Below are positions 1-11,369 of a stretch of 64,000 nt of DNA, piece after piece; the first letter of the stretch is position 1, and each line of letters starts with the position of its first letter. The position numbers and the translations under genes were made by a program. The DNA comes from Toxoplasma gondii ME49. Taxonomy: Eukaryota; Apicomplexa; Conoidasida; Eucoccidiorida; Sarcocystidae. Location: contig NC_031478.1 of the NCBI RefSeq assembly GCF_000006565.2, positions 1,037,874 to 1,101,873 of the forward strand. The letters run 5' to 3'. The notes beneath the pieces are model-generated. The model was not told the DNA's origin. It searched no databases and saw only the letters and a list, made by a program, of their open reading frames with translations.

Positions 1-3000
1 TGGACCCTGCGTTGCGGTGTCTGGACCGCGAAGCGAACGAGGAAAGAAGGCGACAGATACACGCTGAGAAAAAGAGAAAAAACACAAAGAACGCGACGGC
101 TGCGGGACTCCCAGAAAAGCTCCTAGCGGATGCGTTCGCCGCGGTGTTTGCAAGCTCCCCTTCTTCGTCCTCTTTCTTTTTAACCAATGCGGGGCTTCCC
201 CACCTCTTCTACCTCCTCTGCGCGCGAGTCGACAACTCTCTCGAGGTGGTCCCCTTGGACATTCTCGTCTACATTCTTCGTGCCTTCTCCAATGTGTATG
301 TGACCCTCGGCTCTCCCCAGCTCTGTTCTTCGCCTGTGTCTCCTTCTCTCTCTCCTTCTTCGCTGTCTCCTGCTTCTTCCGTCTCGTCCTGTTTCCCTGC
401 GTCTTCCCGCCTGTCTCCGTCTGAGACTGGGGTGAGTTCGGCGCATCTGCCTGGGCTTCAGGCCGCCCTCTTGGGGCTTTTTCAGCGTGCATGCAACACG
501 CGCCTCAGGGCGGCCTTCCTGTCTGTGGACGCGACCGTTTCTCTGCGGACTTCGTCTCTGAGAGGTTCTTCTCTTCAGCCGGCTGCTCGCGAGGCTTCGC
601 TGGCCTCCGCTTCTGGCCTCTCACCTGACTGTTTGCATGCGCTTTTAGCTGCATGCACGCGTTTCGGGAAAGTGCCTGTCGAGCTCGTTTGCGCGATAAA
701 CAGAGAACTCACGGGCTTCGCGGCGCCTGTGCCGCGGCCGCCCGCCGCCGGACGCCCCCAGGGGCTGCGTTTTGTTCGGACCCAAGGCGATTCGGTGCAG
801 CATGTCGCCGCTGCTCGCCGTGCGATCGTCCGCTCCCTCGCCCCCCCGACAGTTCCTCTCAGTCATGTGTTAACGGCGCTTTCTGCGCTCTCTCGTCTTC
901 CGTTCAGACGACGATTCTCTCCCCAGTGGGAGGCTCTTGAACAGGCTCTCATCTTCCACCTTGAACAGTCGTCGCCGTCGTGTGTTCATTCTTCTCCTTT
1001 TCCTTCTTGTCCTCCTTCTCCTCTCTCTTCTTCTCCTGCGCTTGCTACTGCTGCTTCCGCCGACCTCGCAGTTTCTGCTGCCTCAGGCGGGCCTTCACTT
1101 CTTTCGCTCGGCGACTTGACACGCGCTGTGCAGACGTTCGCCTTCGCCCTCAGAGAGCCGCCTGTCGCGCTCTTGGCCGCGGTGCCGCCCGTCCTGGGCC
1201 CGCAAGTGGCACAGGTTTTCGCGAAACCAGCGGCAGAGAATCTAGAAGAGACACGAGAAGGGACAATCGGGGCGAGGACGGAAGAGGAGAGAGAAGGCGG
1301 GTTGTCGGGCAACGTAAGCGACGCGCAAAGCAGCCAATCCCCAATGAGGGAGAAGGACGGCTACTCGACGACTCAAGCGGGCAACGCAGACGCACCGATC
1401 AAAGAAGAAGAAGAGGCAAGAGGAGACACAGAGGGAAAGCAGGGGAAGCGGTCGAGAGCCGGTGGAGAGCAAGGCCGGGCAGAAGGATGCGACTCTCTAG
1501 GAGAGTCGAGGGGAGGCGCCAACGACGAAACACGCATGTTGGAGTCTTTGGGGGACGCGGGTGCAGAGGCTGCGGAGACGTCGCTCGAAATGGTGTGCAT
1601 GAACACCCGAAAGACCCTCGAGAGTCTCGTCCGACTGGACTCGCAGACGCGCGGAGTGCCGCGGAAGCTGTCTGTGGAGTTCGAGGGCGACAGTGGAGAG
1701 AAATGTTTAGCCGACCAAGGGCGTCCCAACCTCACGTACTCTTTGGAGGAAGATCCATTCTGGAAGCTGACGGAACACACGCTGACTGCGTTCATGAAGC
1801 TCCTGTCGCTTCCCTTCATCAGCCCCCCACGACCTTCAGTTGTACGTACACCCGATGTGCAGAGAAGCGAAACACTTCCAGGCTCCACGTCCACTGCGGG
1901 TGGCGACGCGGCGACTGCAGCCGCCCCGGGTTCTGCGACTTTCGGTACTCTCTCTCTCTCTTCTTCGCGCGATCTTCCTTTCTCTCCTTCGTCATCGGCT
2001 GCACTGCCTCTGCACTGCTCCCTCACGTCTCCGTTTTCTCTCAGCACTAGGTCTGCAGCGAAGGCTGACAGTTCCGTCGGCCCGGCCTCCTCCGTCTGCT
2101 CTCGCTCTTCGTCCCAAGAAGCAGACAGGCCTGTCTCGGCACAGTGGAACCTCGACCGCCTACGGACTGTCTGGCACCCGCACGGTGTCAATACAATCGG
2201 GGACGCGGCCTCCTGCGCGACGCTGTTGCTCTATCCTCCCGTCTTCTTCTCGGCGTTCAAGTGGTGGCGCAACCTGCGGGCTCTTGAGAGACTGACGAGT
2301 ACGAGTTCGACGGACGGTTTACATCTTGAAGCTCTTTGTTCACCTGATTCAAGTTCCTCGCACCCAGACTCATCGGCTGTTAAGCAGCAGACCGAGAGCA
2401 ACGAAACGCCGAGCCTGAGAAGCAGCAGAACGGAAGCTGAGCAGACAGCAAAGGCGACATTAAAGGAGGCAGGGCTGGATTCGGAGAAGGCGCCAGGGGT
2501 AGAGGCCGAAGCCAAGAGGGCGACGGAAACACAAAGGGAAATGCCAGTGCTAGCGACGGGTCAGGTCGTCATCGAGGTTGGAGAGGATGGGGAAGAAGAA
2601 CTACATGCAAGAAAGAATAGGCGCGAGGACGGCATGGTGACAGCCTGTCAGACGCCTACGAATGTGAATGCGACTCGGCTGTCTTCAGCTGGTGTTCCAG
2701 CGGTGGTATCCGCTTCTTCCTCCGCTTCCTCGTTGTCAGCAGCTGCCGATTCTCCGTCGACTTCGTCTTCTGTTGGCCCTGTAGCTGGTCCCCGTTCTTG
2801 GACCTCAATTTCTTCTGTCCCTTCAGCGTTTCCTCTGAGAGAGGTGGATCATGTTCGCACTGCGCGGTTCCTCTGTTGCATTGTCGTCGGCATCTTCGAC
2901 GGTTTGCTTCCCTCGAATGGTGCCTCAGAGTCACCCGACGGGTCCACCAACTCTCTGTCGTGCTCTGCCTTTCCTCAGTCTGCTTCCGCTTCTCCGTCGT

Positions 3001-3593
3001 CTTCTCCGTCTTCTGCCTCTTCTGTGTCTTCGTCCTCTGCGAGTTCCTCTCGCCGCGTCGCGCAGCTTCTGGCACTGATGGAGAAGAACGAAGTTCTCGT
3101 TTTGGAATGTCTCCGCGTGGCGGCCAAAGCCGTTGATGAAAGCGAGACGAGGCGGCGAGCCGCTTGCGAAGGAGACGCGCGGCGGAGAGACACCCCAGAG
3201 GTGCAGCATGGAGCTTGCGGCCTCAGAAGAGGAAGCGAAGGCGCTCTCGTCGGTGCCCCAACCGCGCGCGTCATCAATGCGAGTTTCTGTCAAACGGGCC
3301 GCCGAAGCGCAGAAAACGAGAGGAGAGAGGAAGAGATCAGTCTCATCAAAGACGAGAAACGAGAGGAAGAAGAACGCAAACAAGTGGCTTCTCTACAGTT
3401 CCACGACGAGAAGGAAGAGGCCCGAAACCCCCCGCTGAAGACGCAGACCAGCATCGTCGAGACCGTCGAGAAAATTGCGCTTCTCGGCTGGAAGTGTAAC
3501 ACCGACTTTGTCGTTCACGAGGAGGTTCACAGCATGCTCTTTACCATTGACATTCTCCTCACTCCGCGAAAGCCTTCCGACGCGCCTCTCTAG
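1..3593 (+). CDS. Large Ser-rich hypothetical protein, 3' part (5' partial)
   Basis: One reading frame stays open from the left edge (phase from base 3) to TAG at 3591-3593, giving about 1,195 residues. The first in-frame start-like codon is TTG, so the true start lies further left. I do not recognise the family. The early part (about residues 35-100) has leucine-rich helical segments. The rest is long Ser/Pro/Ala and Glu/Arg low-complexity sequence broken by short ordered stretches, as is usual for coccidian nuclear proteins. The extreme C-terminus (LLGWKCNTDF, then a short hydrophobic FTIDILL stretch) faintly resembles the start of a RAP-type organelle RNA-binding domain, but the domain is not completed, so I do not assign it. 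No intron is needed inside the visible part. The gene converges with HDAC3, whose stop lies 2.6 kb downstream. Confidence 0.7.
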   Translation, partial: DPALRCLDREANEERRRQIHAEKKRKNTKNATAAGLPEKLLADAFAAVFASSPSSSSFFLTNAGLPHLFYLLCARVDNSLEVVPLDILVYILRAFSNVYVTLGSPQLCSSPVSPSLSPSSLSPASSVSSCFPASSRLSPSETGVSSAHLPGLQAALLGLFQRACNTRLRAAFLSVDATVSLRTSSLRGSSLQPAAREASLASASGLSPDCLHALLAACTRFGKVPVELVCAINRELTGFAAPVPRPPAAGRPQGLRFVRTQGDSVQHVAAARRAIVRSLAPPTVPLSHVLTALSALSRLPFRRRFSPQWEALEQALIFHLEQSSPSCVHSSPFPSCPPSPLSSSPALATAASADLAVSAASGGPSLLSLGDLTRAVQTFAFALREPPVALLAAVPPVLGPQVAQVFAKPAAENLEETREGTIGARTEEEREGGLSGNVSDAQSSQSPMREKDGYSTTQAGNADAPIKEEEEARGDTEGKQGKRSRAGGEQGRAEGCDSLGESRGGANDETRMLESLGDAGAEAAETSLEMVCMNTRKTLESLVRLDSQTRGVPRKLSVEFEGDSGEKCLADQGRPNLTYSLEEDPFWKLTEHTLTAFMKLLSLPFISPPRPSVVRTPDVQRSETLPGSTSTAGGDAATAAAPGSATFGTLSLSSSRDLPFSPSSSAALPLHCSLTSPFSLSTRSAAKADSSVGPASSVCSRSSSQEADRPVSAQWNLDRLRTVWHPHGVNTIGDAASCATLLLYPPVFFSAFKWWRNLRALERLTSTSSTDGLHLEALCSPDSSSSHPDSSAVKQQTESNETPSLRSSRTEAEQTAKATLKEAGLDSEKAPGVEAEAKRATETQREMPVLATGQVVIEVGEDGEEELHARKNRREDGMVTACQTPTNVNATRLSSAGVPAVVSASSSASSLSAAADSPSTSSSVGPVAGPRSWTSISSVPSAFPLREVDHVRTARFLCCIVVGIFDGLLPSNGASESPDGSTNSLSCSAFPQSASASPSSSPSSASSVSSSSASSSRRVAQLLALMEKNEVLVLECLRVAAKAVDESETRRRAACEGDARRRDTPEVQHGACGLRRGSEGALVGAPTARVINASFCQTGRRSAENERREEEISLIKDEKREEEERKQVASLQFHDEKEEARNPPLKTQTSIVETVEKIALLGWKCNTDFVVHEEVHSMLFTIDILLTPRKPSDAPL

Positions 3594-4205
3594 GCGCGGG
3601 AGTGAAACCCGATGTGGTGTGCGTACACCGTGATGACGAAAAGAGCGGCAGCTGTTGGTCCAACGTCAAGTGCCTCCACAGCTGAGAGAGCAGCGTTTCA
3701 AATGGCGAAAGGTGGTTCACACTTGATGGTGCGAACGTAGATAATCGGTCGACGTTCTGCAATCTATGCCTGGACCAGTCTTGGTGCGATGTGTATCTGT
3801 GCATGCACGCAGCTCCTGTGGATACACATATACATACATATCTCTACAACTGTATGCGTATGTGTCTGAATATATATGTGGTGACGAATGGTAGTGTTTT
3901 TTGGGTTCGTGCCAACTCCGTTTAGGGACTGTAAGCATCACAAATGAGCACGATTAAACAGTGTAGAGTTTGGCGTTCGTGGCAGTGGTCTTAATTCACT
4001 TCGTCCGCCACAGAAGGTGCGGTAAGAGACCGTGTCTGGTTTCTCACGCCCCACTTGGAAGACAAGAGACGGCAGTGTGGTGCAGAAACCGACCGAGAGG
4101 AATTTTGTGAAACGCAAAGTCACGGCCATCCAAAAAGGCCTCTGTGCGCCGAACGCCGCGTCCTTCACCATTCCCAAGCGCCGGGCTTGAAGCACACAGC
4201 TTGCG

Positions 4206-4219
4206 GGTGTACGTACACC
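4206..4219. repeat. 14-bp palindrome GGTGTACGTACACC
   Basis: This is a perfect self-complementary 14-mer. An identical copy lies at 39566-39579, 35 kb away. A related half (GTGTACGTTCACC) follows at once in the 4227-4239 region. The function is unknown; it could be a transcription-factor site. Confidence 0.6.
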
Positions 4220-5432
4220 GCACCCTGTGTACGTTCACCTTGCATTCAGTCAGTCACAAGAGAACGCATAGATACGCAGACGCACCAAGCCGGATGCAGC
4301 TGTGGAAAGAAGCCAACGTAGCTTCTGCATTATCAAGCCTGCAAACGAGGCGTTTCAACTTTCTCTCGTTTCCCACTGGACGGAGAAGCCGCCGTGCCTC
4401 CCGAAAACACGAGAGCCTGTGTCTTACGCGGAAATGACGGCTTAAGAAGGGATCCACAGGACAGAAAAGAGACAAAATCTCCACAGGTTAACTGTGCCCA
4501 AGCTCCACAGATAAAGACGTTTCTCTCTGAGCACGCAGCCAGATACCATTCAGCACTGGATGGAGAATCTTTTGCTGGCCTGCGTTTCTCCACAGAAAAC
4601 TGCCTCAGCCAAGAACCTACACGAAAGCGTAAAACTGAAAAGGGTGAAAAAGAATGCGGGGCGTGGGATTCTGTCCATGCTCAGCACTATCCAGTGTGCA
4701 TACACCTGAAAAACCCACGCTTCACCCTCCCGGCGGGAGTGTCAAAATTACGTGGAAAATGACAATCAGAAGTCTCTCTAGAAAACCCGATGTGCAGCGG
4801 ACGAAGCCTGTTTTCTCACTCTTTCTCCACCGAGCGCGTCTCATCGCTGCGCTCTTCACCTTTCTCAGTCGCCCTCCTTCCGCAGAGAGACACTTGCCCT
4901 TTCCTCACCCTCCTTGCCATCGCTATCATTCGTCTTCAGTCCTCTCCCCCTCCTCACTTCCATCCCCCAAAACGGCAAGCGGTCCCCAGCTTTTTGACAC
5001 AAGCCAATAGCAGTGAACCTCGATGGCTAACCAGCTCAGCGAAGTCAGTCCGCTTGGCGGTATCGTCTTCCACTTCGGTCAAAAAAGTCATTCCCTTTCA
5101 AGATTTGCTTGAGCGAATAGAGACATCTGCCAAATGAACCAACATCGAGGCGTCTGGCGTTTTACAGATACTGTTGGGTTACACTTTGGTCTGGTCGGCA
5201 CTGTGCCTGAGACTGAAGTTTCCTAAATGCTTGTGAGCAAAAATCAGCCAGGATTGACGATGAGTGTATATTGCTCACAAGCTTATGGTTTCGGTAGTTC
5301 GCTACCTATCGTATCACTTTCGTATGTATAGTTTTCACGATTGCTATATCCTTTTTTCTTTCGTCCACTTCTCAACAAAACCGAACACTGTGCTTCCCCT
5401 ATCTCACCTTCCGCCCTCTCTCCCAAATATTT

Positions 5433-5434
<2 letters not shown>

Positions 5435-5467
<33 letters not shown>
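5435..5467. repeat. (AT)n microsatellite
   Basis: A pure AT dinucleotide run of about 33 bp in the intergenic region 3' of HDAC3. Confidence 0.9.
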
Positions 5468-5468
<1 letters not shown>

Positions 5469-6183
5469 GAATAAGCAGGATTTGTTTACATCTCTGGCTC
5501 TGCATCCGCTGCCATGCACATGCCACTCGCGGGCCCCACATATTGTCTGTTTCCCTTTGATCACTCTCAGAGTAACACAGACGATTCAACATTTGTTGTG
5601 TGTACCCCCCGAGATATTCCGAGACGCCAGGCAGCGAAACCAACGAGCGTCCATCTTCCCTCAAACCACTGAGGCTGTCGCACAAACTGTTCCACCTCCT
5701 CTCGGTTTCGCGTTCCTGTCTTTTCCACGAACTCCAAAACGCTTCGGCCGAAGCGTCCACCATACACAGGCGGACGGCTTCTCCCTTTGAGTCTGAAGCG
5801 AAAAGTCAAAATAAAAAGATATAAGTCCTGGCAGAACGCCACCGTGCGTCAGCGTGCAAGAGATGTGCCATCCACTCATCTCCTCCGTCCTCCTTATGTT
5901 CAAACATTCGAACGATACACCCTCCAAAGGCGCCGATAAAATGACTTGACTTCTCCTCGACGTCTGCATACCGTCTAGAGACAAGCCGCGCTCTTTCCTC
6001 CTTTCACAGGTCTCCTCGGCTCTTGCCTTCTGTAACGAAGTCCACATTCCCCTTCCGTCCCTCTGAACGCCTGGTGTCCGTCCTCGATAGTAGCACACGT
6101 AGTCTCTCTCCTCTCTCGCGCGGCTTGCCTTCTTTGAAACACCGCTTCCGCGCGTCGGGCGTATTGGGCTCCACTCGGTGTCT

Positions 6184-8709
6184 CTAGATCGGAACCTTTT
6201 GGTCTCTGTCTGCCATGTCTTCGAAGTCGTTTGCGTAGTCCTTTCTGCGGATTCTGTACGGCGCGTTCGCGGCGGTGTGGGCTGTCGCGCCGGCGGCTCG
6301 CCCGCCGCCCTCGTTATCGACTTGGTTCTGCATGAACTCGTCTTCGTCGTCGTTGTCTTCGCCGAAGAAGTCGGGAGGCACGTAGGCGAACTGGACGCCG
6401 GGTGCGTGTTCGAGGTAGCTGAGGTTGGAGAGGACGCGCGTCTTGATTTTCTCCAGGTGCTCCGGCGAGTTCGAGTTCGGGATCGACGACGGTGTGAGAT
6501 GGAGCTGGAAGTCGGGCGCGTAGTAGTCGTAGTAGTCATTCAGGGGCACGTGCGGCGACATCTCGCGGTGGCGGTCGAGCACCACACCCGTTTCGTACGC
6601 CCAGCAGCGCGCCACGTTCCGAATCGTGTACCCACCGCCGCCGAGGACGAGAAGCGGGATGTCCAAGGATTTGACGAAGGCGACGCATGCAGCGTGCCCC
6701 TTGATTGTTAAGTTGAACTTCCCCAGCCGGTCGCCCGTCAAACTGTCTGCGCCGCACTGAAGCACGATTGCGCCGGGCCGATACACGTCCACGCACTTGG
6801 TGATGACCGGTTTGAAGAGCGCCACAAAAGAGTCGTCGTCCATGCCGTCGTTCAGCGGAACGTTCACTGCGTAGTACTTCCCCTGACTCGCGCCCACGTC
6901 CGTTACGTCGCCGGTGCCCGGAAAGAAGTCGCCGAACTTGTGGAAGGAAACCGTCATCACGCGGTGCGACACGTAGAAGGCCTCCTCGACGCCGTCGCCG
7001 TGGTGGATGTCGATGTCGATGTACATCACGCGCGCGTGGTACTTGAGCAACTCCAGAATCCCCAACACAATGTCGTTGATGTAGCAGAAACCCGACGCCT
7101 CTGAACGCTTCGCGTGGTGCAGCCCGCCAGACCAGTTCACGCAAATGTCTGCTTGGTGGTGATTCAGCTTCTTCGCCGCGTCGATTGACGCCCCTGGATG
7201 CACAGACGCATGCAGAGAAATCACACAAATGCAGAGAGAAAACAGGCACGTGAACGACAAAGGAGACACGGAAAAGAACAGACATGCGAAACACAGAGGG
7301 CATGCGAAAAGCAAAGGACATGCACAGACACGCTCTCCAGTGGCGCTGCGGTAAAAGGCCTGCTTAGGACGCTCTGGAGTACGTTCGACGAAGTCCGTTA
7401 ACTGTGCGCACACCGGGCTCCTGCACGGAAACTCGGATGGCCCTCCGTCAAGGAAGGAGCGTGGATTTCGTCAGTGCAAGCCGGTGGCAGGCGCTGTGCC
7501 GTCGCTGGTCGCTGCATAGAGACACTTCGATCGGAAGCGACTCCTTTTTCGGACGTACGGTGCGGCACAACAGCCCCGTTTGACCAGAGTCAGGGCAACG
7601 CAAGGCGGACAAAGAGCGGACATACCTGCACAAGCTTGCTGGAAGGTGAAGAGGCCGTCAAAAACGGGGCAGTCGGTTGCTTCGCCCACATTGAAGTTCT
7701 TGAGCTGGAGAGAAAATTCCTTATAGTTCTCGGGAGAGACAGAGGAGAGAAACGAGATGTAGTCGCTGGAGTGAAACAGGCACAGCTCCGGCTCGATCGA
7801 TTTGTGTGGTCTGTACACTTCCTGCAGATACACAGAACGTGAGGGCACGAGAAAGAGACACTTCATTCGGCGCAAGCATGATTTGTACGGCGGCTCTCTC
7901 AAAATGTACCTCAAGCGAAACGAAGCAAACAGACACAGCCGCTCCTGCAGCGCACCGAACCACGTCCTTGCGTGGAAAAGTTCCAGTCTCTAGGGTTAGG
8001 CCTAGTTGTGTCACGCAGGAAAGCCGTTCGGCAACGACGGTTCAACAGCGAAGTCGAGAATCTCCCGGAAGACTGCAAAAGGCGGGTTATTCGCTCCTCG
8101 ACAACGCATGTTGAGATGTCACTCTGAGCATCTCGAATCTCAGTGCCCGCTTTTTCAGCGAAATATGGACGGCGCGGAAAGGCAAAACATCAGAAATGAC
8201 ACACGGACAGGCCATGTGGTCAAACGTTGCAGGCTATCTGACGTGTCGATACTCCGGAAAGCAGTGGAAAAAACGCACAATCACCGAAGCTGGCACATGC
8301 GGCCAGGTCTACGCGAAGAGGCCTCGCGGAGTCACCAACAGTCCTTCTTGATAGGAAGGAACGGCACAACGGCGAGGCTTTACCTTCACAGTGGAGCTTT
8401 TGCACTTTATTCCATTAGCCGATGGATACACAAGCAAGGCAGTCGTGTGGCACGAGGGGAGTGGCGGAACGGTGACGGCTGGCGGGCCGAAGAACGCAGC
8501 GTGGAAAGAGACCTTCTGACCGCCTCTGCCATGAATCGCCGATCCGCTCTAACACTCACCATATGTTTGTAGAGGTCGTACGAGAGCACAAGGGCATGAG
8601 CCATGCGAATTCGCTGAGGTTTCATAGGATGTCCCGGGCCATAGTAGTAACTTCCGATATCCGGGTCATAGAAGTAAGCTACGCGCTTGCGCAGCGCACT
8701 GAGCGCCAT
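6184..8709 (-). CDS. HDAC3: Histone deacetylase HDAC3 (class I, Rpd3/HDAC1 type)
   Basis: This is a nuclear Zn-dependent lysine deacetylase; in Toxoplasma HDAC3 works with the MORC repressor complex in stage-specific silencing. The exons are 8560-8709, 7626-7821 and 6184-7193, with GTGAGT and GTATGT donors and in-phase joins. They give 451 residues from ATG 8709. Visible motifs are the [15 protein letters not shown] region in exon 1, His141-His142 after NWSGGL, Asp177 and His179 in [11 protein letters not shown], Asp265 in [10 protein letters not shown], and [13 protein letters not shown]. Residues 98-99 are Ala-Thr in [11 protein letters not shown], an insertion absent from yeast and human class I enzymes. 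Thr99 is the position where published Toxoplasma resistance changes to the inhibitor FR235222 map. The C-terminal tail is acidic and then basic, and differs from metazoan tails. The gene lies tail to tail with the Ser-rich gene and upstream of it on the same strand is GRA3. Confidence 0.97.
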
Positions 8710-11369
8710 TGCTGGAACACGAAAAATTGAAATGGGATAACGGTAGGGATCAGCACTTGAAACGCGACGCGAGAGTCAAAAGGTGGAAACGAGTAAGCGG
8801 GCCCACGCGCAAAAAGACACGATCTGGAAACAGGCGAAACTGTCGGAGGGCCAGCTCAACACAGGGGATGTCACTCCACCGCAGAAACGATGTCGCATCA
8901 AAACCTAGTGAGACTGCCAGGGATCGTTTAGGTCAGAACGGCGCAGAAGGGCTGCAAGAAAAATGGTCAGAAACTCGGACGGACTCGCGCGAATCTGTGC
9001 CTTTCGGGCACACGCCGACCAATGGATGAGAACCCGCAGCGAATGCCGCGTCGAGGCCCTGCAATGTACACGACACGCAGACCAGGAATGGCACGTGGTG
9101 ATGGTATTCTTTTTCGTTCCGACAGTCCGGTTGTGCATCTGGAGAGACAGGAACAGCTCTAGGAGAAGCATGAGAGGGGAGGCAAGGGCAGAAGCCACCG
9201 CCCTCTGTCAGCTGCCGCGCGAGAGGTTGGCCACGCGCCTGCCTACCCAAAGTGCATGCGTTCTGGTTGCAACAACCCGCCACGTGTCATAATTATGTGG
9301 TGCACCGGAGACAAGTTGCAGAATAACTATGGAAACTATTTAACGATGGCAGTCCTCTCTCTGACACAAAACCCTCGTGAATGAACAAGCACTTCGACAG
9401 ATTCGTTCCACCGGGGTAAACGCGGATACCACGAAGGAGACATAACGCGTGGTGGGTCAGGCGCTGAGTGTCGTAGCTGCACACTGCCCCAGTGAAAGAA
9501 AGCACAGGTTCTCAAAGAACCTGTGTAATGAGCACCATTTTCGTGAACAAAAACAGCCGCTGTAGCAACTGCTAGAATGATAAAGGAATTTTACGGGAAA
9601 TCAGTCGTGGTGTCTGGCGGTACTGCCTGAGATTCCGCACATTTGCCGAGCCCATCAGTTGCCTTCTCGCCTGAAAGCAGCTTTCTCGCTGCGAGCAAAC
9701 TCCTTTTTGTGTAGGTGACCTAGACGGCGCTTTCGAGACAGAGCTATAACTCACACTGATGGAGGCGGCCGCACACACTGGTCTTGTTCGATGTCTCTGA
9801 AGCCGCAGCAACCGCTGAAGTTGCCGTGCAGTTTTTCTTTCTTCGTTTGCTTGTCGCGAAATGGCGGCCGGTCCTGTCAGTCTACGTTGAAGCAGTTACG
9901 CTATCTGCTTATGCGAGTTGCCACTCCGACGTGTCTTCTTTGTGTGTGAAATGTGGAAGAATCGCACGTAATGTACCGTGCATGCATGGTTGCAAAGTCC
10001 TGCAAGGTCTAGCTCGGTGTCGTGTGCTCCCAAGTGCAGCTTCAGTTTGAAATTACGTTGAGCCGACACGATATAATTCTGAATAGTTAGTGCGTTCTTT
10101 TCACTGATGCCCGGACATTTGCGCGATGTCGATGTACTCTGTCTGTGATCCTCAGCGTCACAGTATTGTTCGCGAAAAGCAGCATTGCACCGGGGCAGTT
10201 TCTTTTCATCAGAAGCCCCACAGCAACTGTGAATACAATAAGCAATGGTGGTCGTGGAGAACAATCCTGAAAAGCATGAAGACTGGAAAGGAGAAATGTT
10301 GTATCCCGCACTCCTGTCTTCGTTCGTGTACCTCAAAGGGGGGACACAGTCGAAGAGAACTATGCTGCCCAACCTCCCCTCCCCCCCCAAAGTCAGGGCG
10401 TTGTCTGGCAACACGTGTGGGAGATGGCTTTTTTCCCCCGCAGTGGGTGAAGAAACGAGCGAGACAAATGAAGGGTGCAGATGTCGATACTGCTCTGGTC
10501 TACCAAACACTTATACGTTCGCTGGGTTTCCTTGTCATACAGTTCAATGTCAAACACAAGGCAGATGCGCAGGTGCCTTCCGGACGTGTGTCCTGAGAGC
10601 GAGCAGCGATGTAGTTCACGATCCATCACTTTATATCGAGCAATAGTCCACTGTCGAATAGCCATGTTCTGACATCACAATGCACTGACTGGGGAGAAAC
10701 CGGCAGACGGTGATCCGTCAGCTTCGCTCACTAGATCCCATAGAGCATCCTCCACACTTTATCGTACGCACTTCAATTTCAAGATGCCCATCATGCGAAC
10801 GAAAAGACACTTAATCTCCCAGACGTGTGGTATACTACTCGTTTTTACTTGATATAGCCGCTGCATTTCAGGTCACAGAAACCATCAAGGTGGGCCTGCG
10901 TCCCGTCCGGGGCTGTTGAGGGGTCTTTCAAGTTCTACCTCTGTTATCGCTCCTCTTCATTTTATCCACCTTTTTCCTCTCTTCTGTAGATGCTTGTGTT
11001 CAACTCCTAGGCTTCAACGTTCGGCCGATGTTTTGGACTAAAAACGAACGGGGGATCTTCAATGCCCTTCCAGATATCGTCATTCAGGCATTTACGTGGT
11101 ACAAGCCCCACATCCATCTCATTGTTGACGATGTTTCTCGCAGAACGCGTCTGGTGTCGGGAATTAACAAAACGCCTCTCGCACCCGGTAGCAAGCGTTC
11201 ACGTGCTTAAAAACAAGCAGTACACTCAGCCCCCAGCCAGGTTAAAAGGCGTCCGTATAGGGATTCAATAAAGGCGTCTTCCCGAGAGAGACTGGCACGA
11301 TGCTTTGGGGACCGTGTTGCGTAGCAATAGCCGCTCTGTGTCCAATCTGCGTCAACGAATGTTTCAGGT
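8710..11369. other. 5' region of HDAC3 and 3' region of GRA3
   Basis: I find no supportable exon. A TGCATGC site, the core recognised by several ApiAP2 factors, lies at 9253-9259, about 545 bp upstream of the HDAC3 ATG. The short open frames here are not conserved in any way I can recognise. Confidence 0.45.

Larger units (their letters stand above)
3594..6183. other. Convergent intergenic region
   Basis: This is non-coding sequence between the stop of the Ser-rich gene and the stop of HDAC3. I see no convincing exon on either strand. It holds the 14-bp palindrome GGTGTACGTACACC at 4206-4219 and an (AT)n tract at 5435-5467. It presumably contains both 3' UTRs. Confidence 0.5.

Noticed and set aside
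1373..2191. Long minus-strand frame (272 codons) inside the first gene
   Set aside because: It is a shadow of the Ser-rich plus-strand coding frame.
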